A stretch of 64,000 nucleotides of DNA. It comes from JAUXJB01 sp965226855. GTDB taxonomy: Bacteria > Myxococcota_A > UBA9160 > SZUA-336. Location: assembly GCA_965226855.1 (NCBI GenBank), contig CBDDEE010000016.1:1-64000 (forward strand). Direction: 5' to 3'. The translations under genes and the position numbers were made by a program. Positions 18,978 through 28,672 of this stretch are shown here, piece by piece. Each line of letters opens with the position of its first letter. Position 1 is the first letter of the stretch. The notes below the pieces were generated by a model. It saw nothing but the letters and a program-made list of their open reading frames with translations, made no database searches and was not told the DNA's origin.

Positions 18978-20216
18978 ATGCGCGACGTCCGGATGCGAGG
19001 GTTCGCCGAGCGGGCGGACGTGGAGGACGTGGATCGCCTTCTCCGCGCGCTGACCAGAACCCTCCCTGCAGAGACAGTTCCCATGCTCGAGTGTGCGGGC
19101 CGCGTGCTGGCAGAGGACGTGGCCGCCCCCGTGAGCGTCCCCGGCTTTCGGCGTTCCGCCATGGACGGCTACGCGGTGCAGGGCGAGAGCACCTTCGGGG
19201 CGTCCGACTACAACTCCCTGCGGCTCGAGGTCGTCGGTGAAGCTTATCCCGGACGTCCCTACGGAAAGACGCTCGGCAGGGGGCAGGCCATCCGTATCAT
19301 GACGGGCTCGCCCCTGCCCGAGGGTGCGGACGCGGTGGTCATGGCCGAGGTGTGTGAGGAGCGCGAAGGAGAGGTCCGGGTCCGAGAGCCGGTCGCTCCC
19401 AAGAAGAACGTGGGGGCGATCGGGGAGGACATCCGTGCCGGCGACGTCGTGCTCCACCGCGGTCGCCGTCTGCGTCCCCAGGACGCGGGGGTGCTGGCCT
19501 CGATCGGGTGTTCCGAGCTCCGCTGTATCAGGCAGCCGCGGATCCAGCTCGTGATCACGGGCGACGAGCTGCTGCCCGCGGGCAGCACACCGGACGACTG
19601 TCGGATCGTGGATACGAACTCGGTCGTGCTCGGCGCTCTGGTTGCGCGCGACGGGGGCGTGCTCCTGCCGTTCGAGCTTCTGCCCGACCGACCGGAGGTC
19701 ATTCGTGCCGCGCTAGAGAGTGAGGCGCCCGACGTGTTCCTCGTCTCGGGTGGGAGCTCGGTGGGGCAGGAGGATCACGCGCCTCACGTGCTCGATGAGC
19801 TCGGCAGCCTCGACTTCCACGGCGTGACCATGCGTCCCTCGAGTCCTGCGGGCGGCGGTCGGATCGGCGAGCGGCTGGTATTTCTGCTGCCAGGCAATCC
19901 TGTGAGCTGCCTCTGCGCCTACGAGTTCTTCGCTGGCCCTTCGATTCGCGCCCTCGGCGGGCGCTCGCGCGAGTGGCCACACCGCCGCGTGAAGCTCCCG
20001 CTGGCTCGCAAGATCAGCTCGGAGGTCGGGCGCACGGACTACGTGCGGGTGGCGATCGAAGATGGACGGGTCGCCCCGATCGCGACCGCGGGCGCCTCTA
20101 TCCTCTCCTCGACGGTGCGTGCCGCCGGGGTGGTGATCGTGCCGCGCGCACTCGAAGGCATGCCGGAGGGTGCGGAAGTCGAGGTGTTCCTATACGACGA
20201 AGAGCCGCGGCCGTGA
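18978..20216 (+). CDS. moeA: Molybdopterin molybdenumtransferase MoeA
   Basis: Inserts molybdate (or tungstate) into adenylated molybdopterin. Start ATG 18978 with AAGGAG just upstream. 412 residues. Seen: FRRSAMDGYAV (MoeA signature), RIMTGSPLPEGADAVV, the MPT-binding-like domain with ITGDELLPAG, VSGGSSVGQED, and LPGNPVSCLCAYEFF. The C-terminal beta domain IV ends near EEPRP. The stop overlaps the next gene's GTG start (GTGA), so this MoeA and the MoeA fusion are translationally coupled. Confidence 0.94.
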   Translation: MRDVRMRGFAERADVEDVDRLLRALTRTLPAETVPMLECAGRVLAEDVAAPVSVPGFRRSAMDGYAVQGESTFGASDYNSLRLEVVGEAYPGRPYGKTLGRGQAIRIMTGSPLPEGADAVVMAEVCEEREGEVRVREPVAPKKNVGAIGEDIRAGDVVLHRGRRLRPQDAGVLASIGCSELRCIRQPRIQLVITGDELLPAGSTPDDCRIVDTNSVVLGALVARDGGVLLPFELLPDRPEVIRAALESEAPDVFLVSGGSSVGQEDHAPHVLDELGSLDFHGVTMRPSSPAGGGRIGERLVFLLPGNPVSCLCAYEFFAGPSIRALGGRSREWPHRRVKLPLARKISSEVGRTDYVRVAIEDGRVAPIATAGASILSSTVRAAGVVIVPRALEGMPEGAEVEVFLYDEEPRP

Positions 20217-22111
20217 GACAGGCGCAGTTCCTCGACGTTCTGGACCGCGACGAGGCGGAGCGCCGCTGGCACCGGGAGCTTTCGCTCGGCGTCCTCGGGA
20301 TGGAGTCGGTCCCGCTCGACGCTGCTCTCGGGCGGGTACTCGGCCGTGACGTTCGGGCAGAGGTCGACGTGCCCTCCTTCGACCGTTCGAACATGGACGG
20401 GTTCGCAGTTCGCGCCGTGGACACCTTTGGCGCGACCGAGACCGAGCCGGTTCGGCTCCGGCTGAACGCCGAGTCGATTCCGACCGGTGTCAGGCCAAAG
20501 CAGGAGGTGCGCCAGGGGACGGCCACGCCCATCGCCACGGGCGGCATGCTGCCGCGCGGCGCGGACGCGGTGGTCCCGATCGAGCTCACGGACGTGGAGG
20601 AAGTCGAGCAGACCCTGATCGTTCGCGCCTCTCGCGTGCCGGGCGCCGCGCTCTCGTACGCCGGAACGGACATCGGCAGCGGCGAGACGGTGCTGTTTCG
20701 CGGCTCGCGACTCTCGTCACGCGAGACCGGGGTGCTGGCGGCGATCGGCGCAGCCTCGGTCGACGTGGTGCGAAGACCGCGTGTGGCTGTGATCTCGACA
20801 GGAGACGAGATCATCGCCCCTGGCGCGCTCATGCGCCCCGGGCTCGTCTACGACTCGAACGGTCGCATCCTCTCCGACGCTGTGCGGGAGCTCGGGGGCG
20901 AGCCTGTCTTCTACGGGTCCTTCCGGGACGACGTGCAGGCACTACGAGCCGCGCTGGAGCGCGGGATCGCGGAGTGCGACGTGGTGCTGCTGTCGGGCGG
21001 CACCTCCAAGGGAGAGGGCGATCTGTGCTACGGCGTCGTCTCCGAGCTCGACCCTGGAATCATCGTGCACGGCGTCGCGCTCAAGCCGGGCAAGCCGATC
21101 TGTCTCGCGGCCCAGCGAGGCAGGCCCGTCGTCATCCTGCCGGGCTTCCCGACCTCGGCGATCTTCACCTTTCACGAGTTCGTCGCCCCTGTCGTTCGGA
21201 CGCTCGGCGGCCTGCCCGCCGAGCGCAGGGAGACGCGTCGCGTGCGTCTCGCCGTTCCAGTAAACAGCGAGCGCGGGCGTCTCGAGTACCTGCTGGTGAG
21301 CTTGGTCCGCTCGCCCCGTGCGGGCCTCTCCGCGTATCCCATGGGGAAGGGCAGCGGCAGCGTCACGTCCTTCAGTCGCGCCGATGCGTTCGTGCGGATC
21401 GAGCGCACGACCGAGATCGTGGAGGCGGGTACAGAGGTCGAGGTCACACTCCTCGGCGAATCGATCGAGCCGGCGGATCTCGTCGTGATCGGAAGTCACT
21501 GCATCGGGCTCGACCTGATCGCGGCTCGGCTGGGAGGCGAGGGGCTCTCGCTCAAGGTGCTCGCAGTCGGCAGCCAGGCCGGACTCGAGGCAGCGCGCCG
21601 GGGCGAGTGCGACATCGCTCCCATCCACCTGCTGGACCCGGCGTCGGGCGAGTACAACACGCCCTTCCTCGGCCCCGACCTCGAGCTCAGCCCGGGCTAC
21701 ACGCGCATGCAGGGAGTGGTGACCCGCGCCGAAGACTCCCGCTCCATCGAGGAGCTGCTCTCCGACACCTCCTTGCGTATGGTCAACCGCAACCGCGGCA
21801 GCGGCACGCGCATCCTGATCGACCAGCTGCTGGGCGAGCGGCGGCCGGAGGGCTACGCCTACGAGCCACGCTCCCACTACGCGGTTGCAGCCGCGGTTGC
21901 ACAGGAGCGCGCGGACTGGGGCGTCACGATCGAGTCCGTCGCCCGCGACGCGGGCCTCCGCTTCCGCAAGCTGCGCGAGGAGCACTACGACTTCGCGATC
22001 CCCCGCGCGCGCTCGGAGCGGCCGGAGGTCCAGCTCTTCCGCCGCCTGCTCGACACCGACGAAGAGCTACGCCAGCAGCTCGCCGCGAAAGGCTTCCACC
22101 TCGCCGGTTGA
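20213..22111 (+). CDS. MoeA fused to a C-terminal periplasmic-binding-protein-like domain
   Basis: 632 residues from GTG 20213. Residues 1-405 form a second MoeA: FDRSNMDGFAVRAVDTFG, PIATGGMLPRGADAVVPIE, STGDEIIAPG, LSGGTSKGEGD and LPGFPTSAIFTFHEFV. From about residue 415 (DLVVIGSHCIGLDLIAARL, GECDIAPIHLLD, VNRNRGSGTRILIDQLL, WGVTIESVAR) it is the PBP-like domain found at the C-terminus of many MoeA2 proteins, proposed to sense oxyanion or ligand. No signal peptide is present, so it acts in the cytoplasm. Two MoeA copies side by side are common where tungsten and molybdenum are handled separately. Confidence 0.92.
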   Translation: MRQAQFLDVLDRDEAERRWHRELSLGVLGMESVPLDAALGRVLGRDVRAEVDVPSFDRSNMDGFAVRAVDTFGATETEPVRLRLNAESIPTGVRPKQEVRQGTATPIATGGMLPRGADAVVPIELTDVEEVEQTLIVRASRVPGAALSYAGTDIGSGETVLFRGSRLSSRETGVLAAIGAASVDVVRRPRVAVISTGDEIIAPGALMRPGLVYDSNGRILSDAVRELGGEPVFYGSFRDDVQALRAALERGIAECDVVLLSGGTSKGEGDLCYGVVSELDPGIIVHGVALKPGKPICLAAQRGRPVVILPGFPTSAIFTFHEFVAPVVRTLGGLPAERRETRRVRLAVPVNSERGRLEYLLVSLVRSPRAGLSAYPMGKGSGSVTSFSRADAFVRIERTTEIVEAGTEVEVTLLGESIEPADLVVIGSHCIGLDLIAARLGGEGLSLKVLAVGSQAGLEAARRGECDIAPIHLLDPASGEYNTPFLGPDLELSPGYTRMQGVVTRAEDSRSIEELLSDTSLRMVNRNRGSGTRILIDQLLGERRPEGYAYEPRSHYAVAAAVAQERADWGVTIESVARDAGLRFRKLREEHYDFAIPRARSERPEVQLFRRLLDTDEELRQQLAAKGFHLAG

Positions 22112-22130
22112 GCATTGCCCCGGCCCAACG

Positions 22131-22247
22131 CCGTCGGAGGGCGGGAACGTCCACCGGCGGACTCCGCTCCTTGCGTGCTCAGGAGCGTTGCTCGCCTCGG
22201 GCACCGCTGCCACAGTCCGCCGGTGGACGTTCCCCGAGCTCCGACGG
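22131..22247. repeat. Large interrupted inverted repeat between moeA and sufT
   Basis: Arms 22143-22163 and 22214-22234 are perfect 21-bp inverted repeats around GGAACGTCCACCGGCGGACT. With two small mismatched positions the pairing extends outward to 22131 and 22247 (CCGTCGGAG against CTCCGACGG). The roughly 50-nt loop contains a smaller CGCTCCT/AGGAGCG hairpin. It lies between convergent genes, so it could be a bidirectional terminator or a mobile palindromic element. It is not related to the GTGGGACC repeat. Confidence 0.85.
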
Positions 22248-22271
22248 TGTAGGTTACCAGTGCGCCCCTTG

Positions 22272-22580
22272 CTAGAAGCCGAGGTCGAGCTTTGCGGCTT
22301 CTGACATCATGCTGGGTTCCCAGGGGGGCTCCCAGGTGAGGTCGACCTGGGCGTGGGCGACGCCGGGGACTCCCGCGATCTTTTGCTCCACCTCGGGGGG
22401 CAGGCTCTCCGCGACCGGGCACATGGGGGAGGTCAGAGTCATCGTGATCTTCGCGAAGCTCTCGTCGCTCACCTCGACGTCGTAGATCAACCCCAGCTCG
22501 TAGATGTTGACCGGGATCTCCGGGTCGTAGCAGGTCTTGATGGCTTCGATGATTTTCTCTTTGAGCTCGTCGGGCGACAT
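22272..22580 (-). CDS. sufT: SufT-like MIP18/DUF59 iron-sulfur assembly factor
   Basis: 102 residues from ATG 22580. It carries the MIP18-family core YDPEIPVNIYELGLIYDV and the segment TSPMCPVAESLPPEVEQKI with its conserved Cys. Proteins of this type help Fe-S maturation or delivery. It is the last gene of the suf operon, 19 nt after sufU. It ends next to the large inverted repeat. Confidence 0.92.
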   Translation of the reverse strand: MSPDELKEKIIEAIKTCYDPEIPVNIYELGLIYDVEVSDESFAKITMTLTSPMCPVAESLPPEVEQKIAGVPGVAHAQVDLTWEPPWEPSMMSEAAKLDLGF

Positions 22581-22599
22581 GGTTCTCTCCCTGGAAGCG

Positions 22600-23055
22600 T
22601 CACTCGGTGGTGACGTCTTCCTCATCACCGCGGATTGCCGCCTGCAAGGTGTGCCAGGCGAGACTTGCGCACTTGACCCGGATGGGGAACTCGCGCACAC
22701 CCGCGAGGACCGCGAGCTTTCCGAGCTCGGCCAGGTCGACCTCCTCGTCCGGGGCACTGGTCACCACTTTGTGAAACCTCTCAAAGAGCGACTGCGCTTC
22801 GGCCGTGGTCTTGCCCTCGACCACCTGGGTCATCAGCGATGCGGAGGCCGTCGATATCGAGCAGCCGGATCCCTCGAAGCGCAGCTTCTTCACGCGGTTG
22901 CCGTCGATCTCGAGCGTGAGCGCGAGATGATCGCCGCACAGGGGGTTGTGGCCCAGAGCCCGGTGGCTCGGCTGCTCGAGCCGACCGAAGTTCCGGGGGT
23001 TCTTCGTGTGATCGAGGATGACCTCCTGGTAGAGCTCGCGAAGATCCGCCGTCAT
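22600..23055 (-). CDS. sufU: SufU zinc-dependent sulfurtransferase / Fe-S scaffold-like
   Basis: 151 residues. Conserved Cys are in NPLCGDHL, EGSGCSIS and RVKCASLAW, with the Asp of CGD. These are the zinc and sulfur-accepting positions of SufU, which takes persulfide sulfur from SufS. Start ATG at 23055 overlaps the sufS stop (TGATG). The N-terminus LYQEVILDHTKNPRNFG is characteristic. Confidence 0.94.
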   Translation of the reverse strand: MTADLRELYQEVILDHTKNPRNFGRLEQPSHRALGHNPLCGDHLALTLEIDGNRVKKLRFEGSGCSISTASASLMTQVVEGKTTAEAQSLFERFHKVVTSAPDEEVDLAELGKLAVLAGVREFPIRVKCASLAWHTLQAAIRGDEEDVTTE

Positions 23056-24278
23056 CAGGCAAAGATCTCCAGCACGCGCTTCAGTCCGGCGACGAGGCCG
23101 TCGATCTCCGCGCGCGTGTTGTACGCTGCGAACGAGACCCGCGTCGTCGCCGGGACGCCGTAGTGCTGCATGAGGGGCTGCGCACAGTGGTGCCCGGCCC
23201 GAACGGCGATGCCCTCCTGGTCCAGGATCGTACCGACGTCGTGGGCGTGTACGTCGCCGATGTTGAAGGAGAGCACTCCGACGCGCTCCCGCGCATGGCC
23301 GATGATGCGGACCTGCGGGAGCTCCGCCACGGCCTCGGTCGCCAGCTCGAGCAGATTCTCCTCGTGCGCGCGCAGGGACTCGATGTCGAGCTCCGTGAGC
23401 CAGTCGATCGCGACGCCGAGCGCGATGGCACCAGAGATGTCGGGCGTCCCGGCTTCGAACATGGCCGGCACCCGATTGTAGGTCGTCTTCTCGAAGCTGA
23501 CCGTCCGGATCATCGACCCGCCCGTCTGGTAAGGCGGCATGTCCTCCAGCAGGTCCATGCGACCCCAGAGCGCACCCGCGCCGGTCGGACCGTACATCTT
23601 GTGCCCCGAGAAGGCGTAAAAGTCGCAGCCGAGCTCCGTCACGTCGACGGGTAGGTGAGGCACCGCCTGAGCGCCGTCGATCAGCACTACGGCACCGTAT
23701 TCGTGCGCGAACTGCACGAGTTCCTCCACCGGGTTCAACGTGCCGATCGCGTTCGACACGTGGGTCAGCGCCACAAGGCGAGTCCGGGAGCAGAGGCGTC
23801 GCTCGTACTCCTCTACGATCAGCTCTCCCGCGTCGTTCATCGGTGCCACGACGAGGCGCGCCCCCGTCTGCTCGCAGACGACCTGCCACGGGATGATGTT
23901 CGAGTGGTGCTCCATCTCGCTGACGAGGATCTCGTCGTCTGGGCCCAGCTTCGGGCGCGCATACGCCTGCGCGACCAGGTTGATGCCCTCCGTGGTGCCG
24001 CGTACGAAGATGACCTCGTCCTCGGAGGGCGCGTTCAAGAAGTCGCGGACCTTGGCGCGGGAGCCCTCGTAGGCGGCCGTCGCCTCCTCGGAGAGCGTGT
24101 GCACGCCGCGGTGGATGTTCGAGTGGTAGCGGCTGTAGTAGTCCGTGATCGCGTCGATCACGGCGCGCGGCTTCTGACTCGAGGCGGCGTTGTCCAGGTA
24201 GACCAGCGGCTTCCCGTGGACCATCCGCTCGAGGATCGGAAACTCCGCTCGCACCTTCTCCACGTCGAAGGAGCGCAT
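23055..24278 (-). CDS. sufS: Cysteine desulfurase SufS
   Basis: 407-residue PLP enzyme that removes sulfur from cysteine for Fe-S assembly. Seen: YLDNAASSQKPRAVI, SNIHRGVHTLSEEAT, SEMEHHSNIIPWQ, VLIDGAQAVPHLPVDV, the PLP lysine in FSGHKMYGPTG, and the catalytic Cys in RAGHHCAQPLM (short loop, group II). Starts at ATG 24278, overlapping the sufD stop by one base. Confidence 0.97.
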   Translation of the reverse strand: MRSFDVEKVRAEFPILERMVHGKPLVYLDNAASSQKPRAVIDAITDYYSRYHSNIHRGVHTLSEEATAAYEGSRAKVRDFLNAPSEDEVIFVRGTTEGINLVAQAYARPKLGPDDEILVSEMEHHSNIIPWQVVCEQTGARLVVAPMNDAGELIVEEYERRLCSRTRLVALTHVSNAIGTLNPVEELVQFAHEYGAVVLIDGAQAVPHLPVDVTELGCDFYAFSGHKMYGPTGAGALWGRMDLLEDMPPYQTGGSMIRTVSFEKTTYNRVPAMFEAGTPDISGAIALGVAIDWLTELDIESLRAHEENLLELATEAVAELPQVRIIGHARERVGVLSFNIGDVHAHDVGTILDQEGIAVRAGHHCAQPLMQHYGVPATTRVSFAAYNTRAEIDGLVAGLKRVLEIFA

Positions 24279-25579
24279 CAGACCGCCTCTCCCCCCAGCC
24301 AGCCGTGCAAGTATTCGTCGAGGCGTGTACGGAGCTCCGCCAGGGGCAGCTGTGAGATCACCTCGCTCGCGAAGGCCAACGTGAGCAGCGCGCGGGCCTC
24401 CTCGAAGCCGAGACCGCGCGTCTGCAAGTAAAAGAGCTGGTCGCGGTTGAGCTGGCCGATGCTGGCACCGTGGCTGCACTTGACGTCGTCGGCCCAGATC
24501 TCGAGCTGGGGCTTGGTGTTGATCTCTGCCTGACCCGAGAGCAGAAGGGTGCGGTTCGTCTGGTTGGCATCGATCTTCTGTGCGTCGGGCCGCACGTGGA
24601 TCCGGCCGTGGAACACGCCCCTGGCCCGATCGTTCAGGATCCCCTTGTACAGCTCCCGGCTCGTCGTGCGCGGAGTGGCGTGATCGATCGTGGTGTGGTG
24701 ATCCACGTGCTGTCGGCCGCGCGCAAGGTACACGCCGAACAGGTCGCTGTGCGCGCCCTCGCCCGCGAGCAGGCACTGGATGTCCACGCGCGAGAGCCGT
24801 GCGCCCGTCGCGATGGAGAAGGAGCGCAGCTCGCTGCCCTGCTCCTGGCGCACCGCGACCTGCCCGAGATGGAACGACTGTGTTGCCTGCTCCTGGAGCA
24901 GGATGTGATCGACGCGCGCGTCGCGCCCGAGGATGATCTCCGTCACGGCATTCGTCAGGCCGCCACCAGACCCCGCGCCGAGGTAGTGCTCCAGGACGGT
25001 GACGCGGCCGCCGTCTCCGACACGGATCACGTTGCGCGGATGCACGGCACCCGGCGAGCCCTCGGGCTCCACGAAGACCAGGTGGACAGGCTTCTCGAGG
25101 CTCCGCCCCGGTCCGACCACGATGCTGGCTCCATCCGCGAAGAGTGCGCTGTTCAACGCCGTGAGCGAGCGGGTCTTCTGCTCCGCGCAGCTGCCGAGTC
25201 CGGCTGCCAGCCGCTCCGGCTCGAGGGCGAGGGCCTCGGCCAGCGACGACACGTGGACGCCGTCGGGGAGCTCGCCTCGCGTGGATGCCTCTGGCCAGAA
25301 CACCCCTCCGTGAAAGATCAGTCGCTCTGCAGCGGTCGAGAGGTCGACGCCCCTGGGCACGCGACCGGTCGGCTGTGGCGAGCTCGGCTCCGAGGAAAGC
25401 TCGGTCTGCGCGAGCCCGCGCAGATCCGTGAAGCGCCAGTCCTCGTCGCGCGTCGTCGGAAGGCCGCGCTCCTGGAAGAGAGTGCGCCCCTCGCGACGCA
25501 GCTCCTGCAGCCAACCCAGCCCCTGTCCTGGTAGCTCCGGGTTTGCCGGCGGCAGCAGCGTGTTCGCGAGCTCGTTCAC
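24278..25579 (-). CDS. sufD: SufD, Fe-S assembly complex subunit
   Basis: 433 residues from a GTG at 25579, which overlaps the SufC stop as GTGA. Partner of SufB in the SufBC2D scaffold. Typical C-terminal features are visible: HHTTIDHATPRTTSRELYKGI, GRIHVRPDAQKIDANQTNRTLL and KCSHGASIGQLNRDQLFYL. The N-terminal helical region WLQELRREGRTLFQERGLP is also normal for SufD. Confidence 0.96.
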   Translation of the reverse strand: MNELANTLLPPANPELPGQGLGWLQELRREGRTLFQERGLPTTRDEDWRFTDLRGLAQTELSSEPSSPQPTGRVPRGVDLSTAAERLIFHGGVFWPEASTRGELPDGVHVSSLAEALALEPERLAAGLGSCAEQKTRSLTALNSALFADGASIVVGPGRSLEKPVHLVFVEPEGSPGAVHPRNVIRVGDGGRVTVLEHYLGAGSGGGLTNAVTEIILGRDARVDHILLQEQATQSFHLGQVAVRQEQGSELRSFSIATGARLSRVDIQCLLAGEGAHSDLFGVYLARGRQHVDHHTTIDHATPRTTSRELYKGILNDRARGVFHGRIHVRPDAQKIDANQTNRTLLLSGQAEINTKPQLEIWADDVKCSHGASIGQLNRDQLFYLQTRGLGFEEARALLTLAFASEVISQLPLAELRTRLDEYLHGWLGGEAV

Positions 25580-26343
25580 TCGCCCGCTCCGGCGCTTGCG
25601 AGCTCCTGCTCGATCCAGCTGTAGCCCCGCTCCTCGAGCTCGAGCGCGAGCGAGCGATCTCCCGATCGGACAATGCGTCCGTCCATCAGGACGTGCGTGA
25701 CGTCTGGCACCAGGTACTCCAGCAGGCGCTGGTAGTGGGTGATCGCGAGCACGGATCGAGTCTCGGAACGCAGCGCGTTCACACCGTTCGCCACGATGCG
25801 CAACGCGTCGATGTCGAGGCCGGAGTCCGTCTCGTCGAGCACCGCCATGTCGGGCTCCAGGATCGCCATCTGCAGGATCTCGTTGCGTTTCTTCTCTCCG
25901 CCGGAGAAGCCCTCGTTCACGGAGCGGTTGAGGAGCTCCTTGTCCATGTGCAAAAGCTCGACCTTCTCGCGTACAAGCGCGAGGAAGTCGAACGCGTCCA
26001 GCGGCTCCTGTCCCCGGTGCTGACGGATCGCGTTCAACGAGGCCTTCATGAAGTAGGAGTTGCTGACCCCGGGGATCTCGACGGGGTACTGAAAGGCGAT
26101 GAACAGCCCTTCGCGCGCCCGCTCCTCTGGAGAGAGGTCCGCGACGTTCTTTCCCCGATAGAGAATCTCGCCGCTGGTCACGACGTAGTCTTCGCGTCCC
26201 GCGAGGACGTACGCGAGCGTGCTCTTGCCCGAGCCGTTCGGGCCCATGACGGCGTGCACCTCGCCGGCGCGGACGTGCAGGTCGATCCCTCGCAGGATTT
26301 CTACGCCTCCGACGGAGGCGTGCAGATCTCGGATCTCGAGCAC
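25576..26343 (-). CDS. sufC: SufC ATPase of the Fe-S assembly complex
   Basis: 255-residue ABC-type ATPase. Walker A is GPNGSGKSTL, the signature motif FSGGEKKRNEILQM and Walker B VLDETDSGLDIDALRI, all in the SufC form. The mid segment FQYPVEIPGVSNSYFMKASLN is specific for SufC. It sits 15 nt downstream of sufB. Confidence 0.97.
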   Translation of the reverse strand: MLEIRDLHASVGGVEILRGIDLHVRAGEVHAVMGPNGSGKSTLAYVLAGREDYVVTSGEILYRGKNVADLSPEERAREGLFIAFQYPVEIPGVSNSYFMKASLNAIRQHRGQEPLDAFDFLALVREKVELLHMDKELLNRSVNEGFSGGEKKRNEILQMAILEPDMAVLDETDSGLDIDALRIVANGVNALRSETRSVLAITHYQRLLEYLVPDVTHVLMDGRIVRSGDRSLALELEERGYSWIEQELASAGAGE

Positions 26344-26358
26344 TCAGTCCCTCCGGAG

Positions 26359-27807
<1,449 letters not shown>

Positions 27808-27838
27808 CTCGGTCCTCGCAGTGTCCGGAGGGGATCCG

Positions 27839-28339
27839 TCAGCTCGGCTGGGATGCCGATGTCGTCGGCTGGGATGCCGATGTCGTCGGCGGCTCCGCGC
27901 CCTTCAGCCAGACGACCATGGTGCGCTCGTCCCTCCGCATGTCGGCCAGCGTTACCCGCTCGAGGACGCTACGCACGCTGCCCTCGACCACGCTCCAGAG
28001 GCCGCGAATGGAGCAGCCGGTGCTGTGCACACAGCTCCGTAGCTGCCCGGGGTGGGCGTCGCAGAACTCCTCCGGAAAGAGGGAGCCCCCGAGCGAATCG
28101 ATGACCTGCCAGGCGCTGATCTCCGTGGCCGGCTTCGCGAGCTGATAGCCGCCGGCAGCGCCGCGGGTGCTGGTCACCAGCCCGGCCCGCCGCAGGGTGC
28201 GCATGAGCTTCGCCGTGTACTCGGGACTCAGGCCCTCGTGCGCCGCGATGGCCGGGATCGTCAGGGGCTCGGAGCCCGCGTGCTGCGCCACCTGGAGGAG
28301 GCAGCGAAATCCGTACTCTTCCTGCGCGGTGAGATGCAT
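27839..28339 (-). CDS. Rrf2-family transcriptional regulator (IscR/SufR-like) of the suf operon
   Basis: 166 residues from ATG 28339 (MHLTAQEEYGFRCLLQVAQ). The N-terminal winged helix includes LSPEYTAKLMRTLRRAGLV and STRGAAGGYQLA. Three Cys lie in FCDAHPGQLRSCVHSTGCSI, the usual Fe-S cluster ligands of this family, so it probably senses Fe-S status. It is first in the operon, hence likely autoregulatory. The tail carries a duplicated PTTSASQ heptapeptide encoded by a 21-bp tandem repeat. Confidence 0.93.
   Translation of the reverse strand: MHLTAQEEYGFRCLLQVAQHAGSEPLTIPAIAAHEGLSPEYTAKLMRTLRRAGLVTSTRGAAGGYQLAKPATEISAWQVIDSLGGSLFPEEFCDAHPGQLRSCVHSTGCSIRGLWSVVEGSVRSVLERVTLADMRRDERTMVVWLKGAEPPTTSASQPTTSASQPS
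27846..27887 (+). repeat. 21-bp tandem duplication in the Rrf2 regulator tail
   Basis: Two perfect consecutive units (27846-27866 and 27867-27887) beginning GGCTGGGATGCCGATGTCGT. They encode the repeated heptapeptide near the regulator's C-terminus, in frame. Confidence 0.92.
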
Positions 28340-28352
28340 GAGTGAGCATCCT

Positions 28353-28412
28353 AGTAAACTATACGGACCAGTCAAGATTGATTTTGGGGCTGCGGAAAGA
28401 GAAGTCAACTAT
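28353..28412 (-). promoter_or_regulatory. Candidate promoter and Rrf2/IscR-type half-sites for the suf operon
   Basis: This is the least GC-rich spot nearby. AGTCAACTAT (28403-28412) exactly fits the IscR type 1 half-site pattern AGTCRRSTAT, and AGTAAACTAT (28353-28362) is one base off. Read leftwards, a TTGACT (-35-like, about 28369-28374) faces the second half-site, which would overlap the -10 region. The full two-half dyad is not present, so this is a candidate only. Confidence 0.4.
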
Positions 28413-28672
28413 ATGATTTCCAAAGGGATTTCGTGCCGGTCCACTCCGGGAGTCGAGATTCCTCTCGAGCGCACGATTAGAGGAGGGATTGGAGATCCGT
28501 TGCGCATCCTCACGTAGCTCCGAGCTCGTGTGCGCCGCCCGGAACGGAGAGAAGATCCCGTGCTGGGACCTCCTCTCCGGAGCTCTGCCGGACCTCGCAC
28601 TGCAGCAGGACGGCAGCGTCGCGGGCTGGGAGCCCAGGCTCGTCGGTAGCCGCCACGAGCAGGCAGCGCCGG
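28413..28672. other. Intergenic region between the suf operon and the glycan locus
   Basis: With 28340-28412 this makes a 333-base gap. No gene-like frame, RNA gene or clear repeat is seen. It should contain the promoter for the rightward glycosyltransferase gene, but no strong consensus is evident. Confidence 0.5.

Noticed and set aside
20942..21985. Minus-strand ORF of 347 codons opposite the MoeA fusion
   Set aside because: No domain; the opposite strand has a clear MoeA-PBP protein.
22131..22247. CRISPR-like repeat
   Set aside because: It is an inverted, not direct, repeat with only two arms; no regularly spaced direct repeats or cas genes occur in the window.
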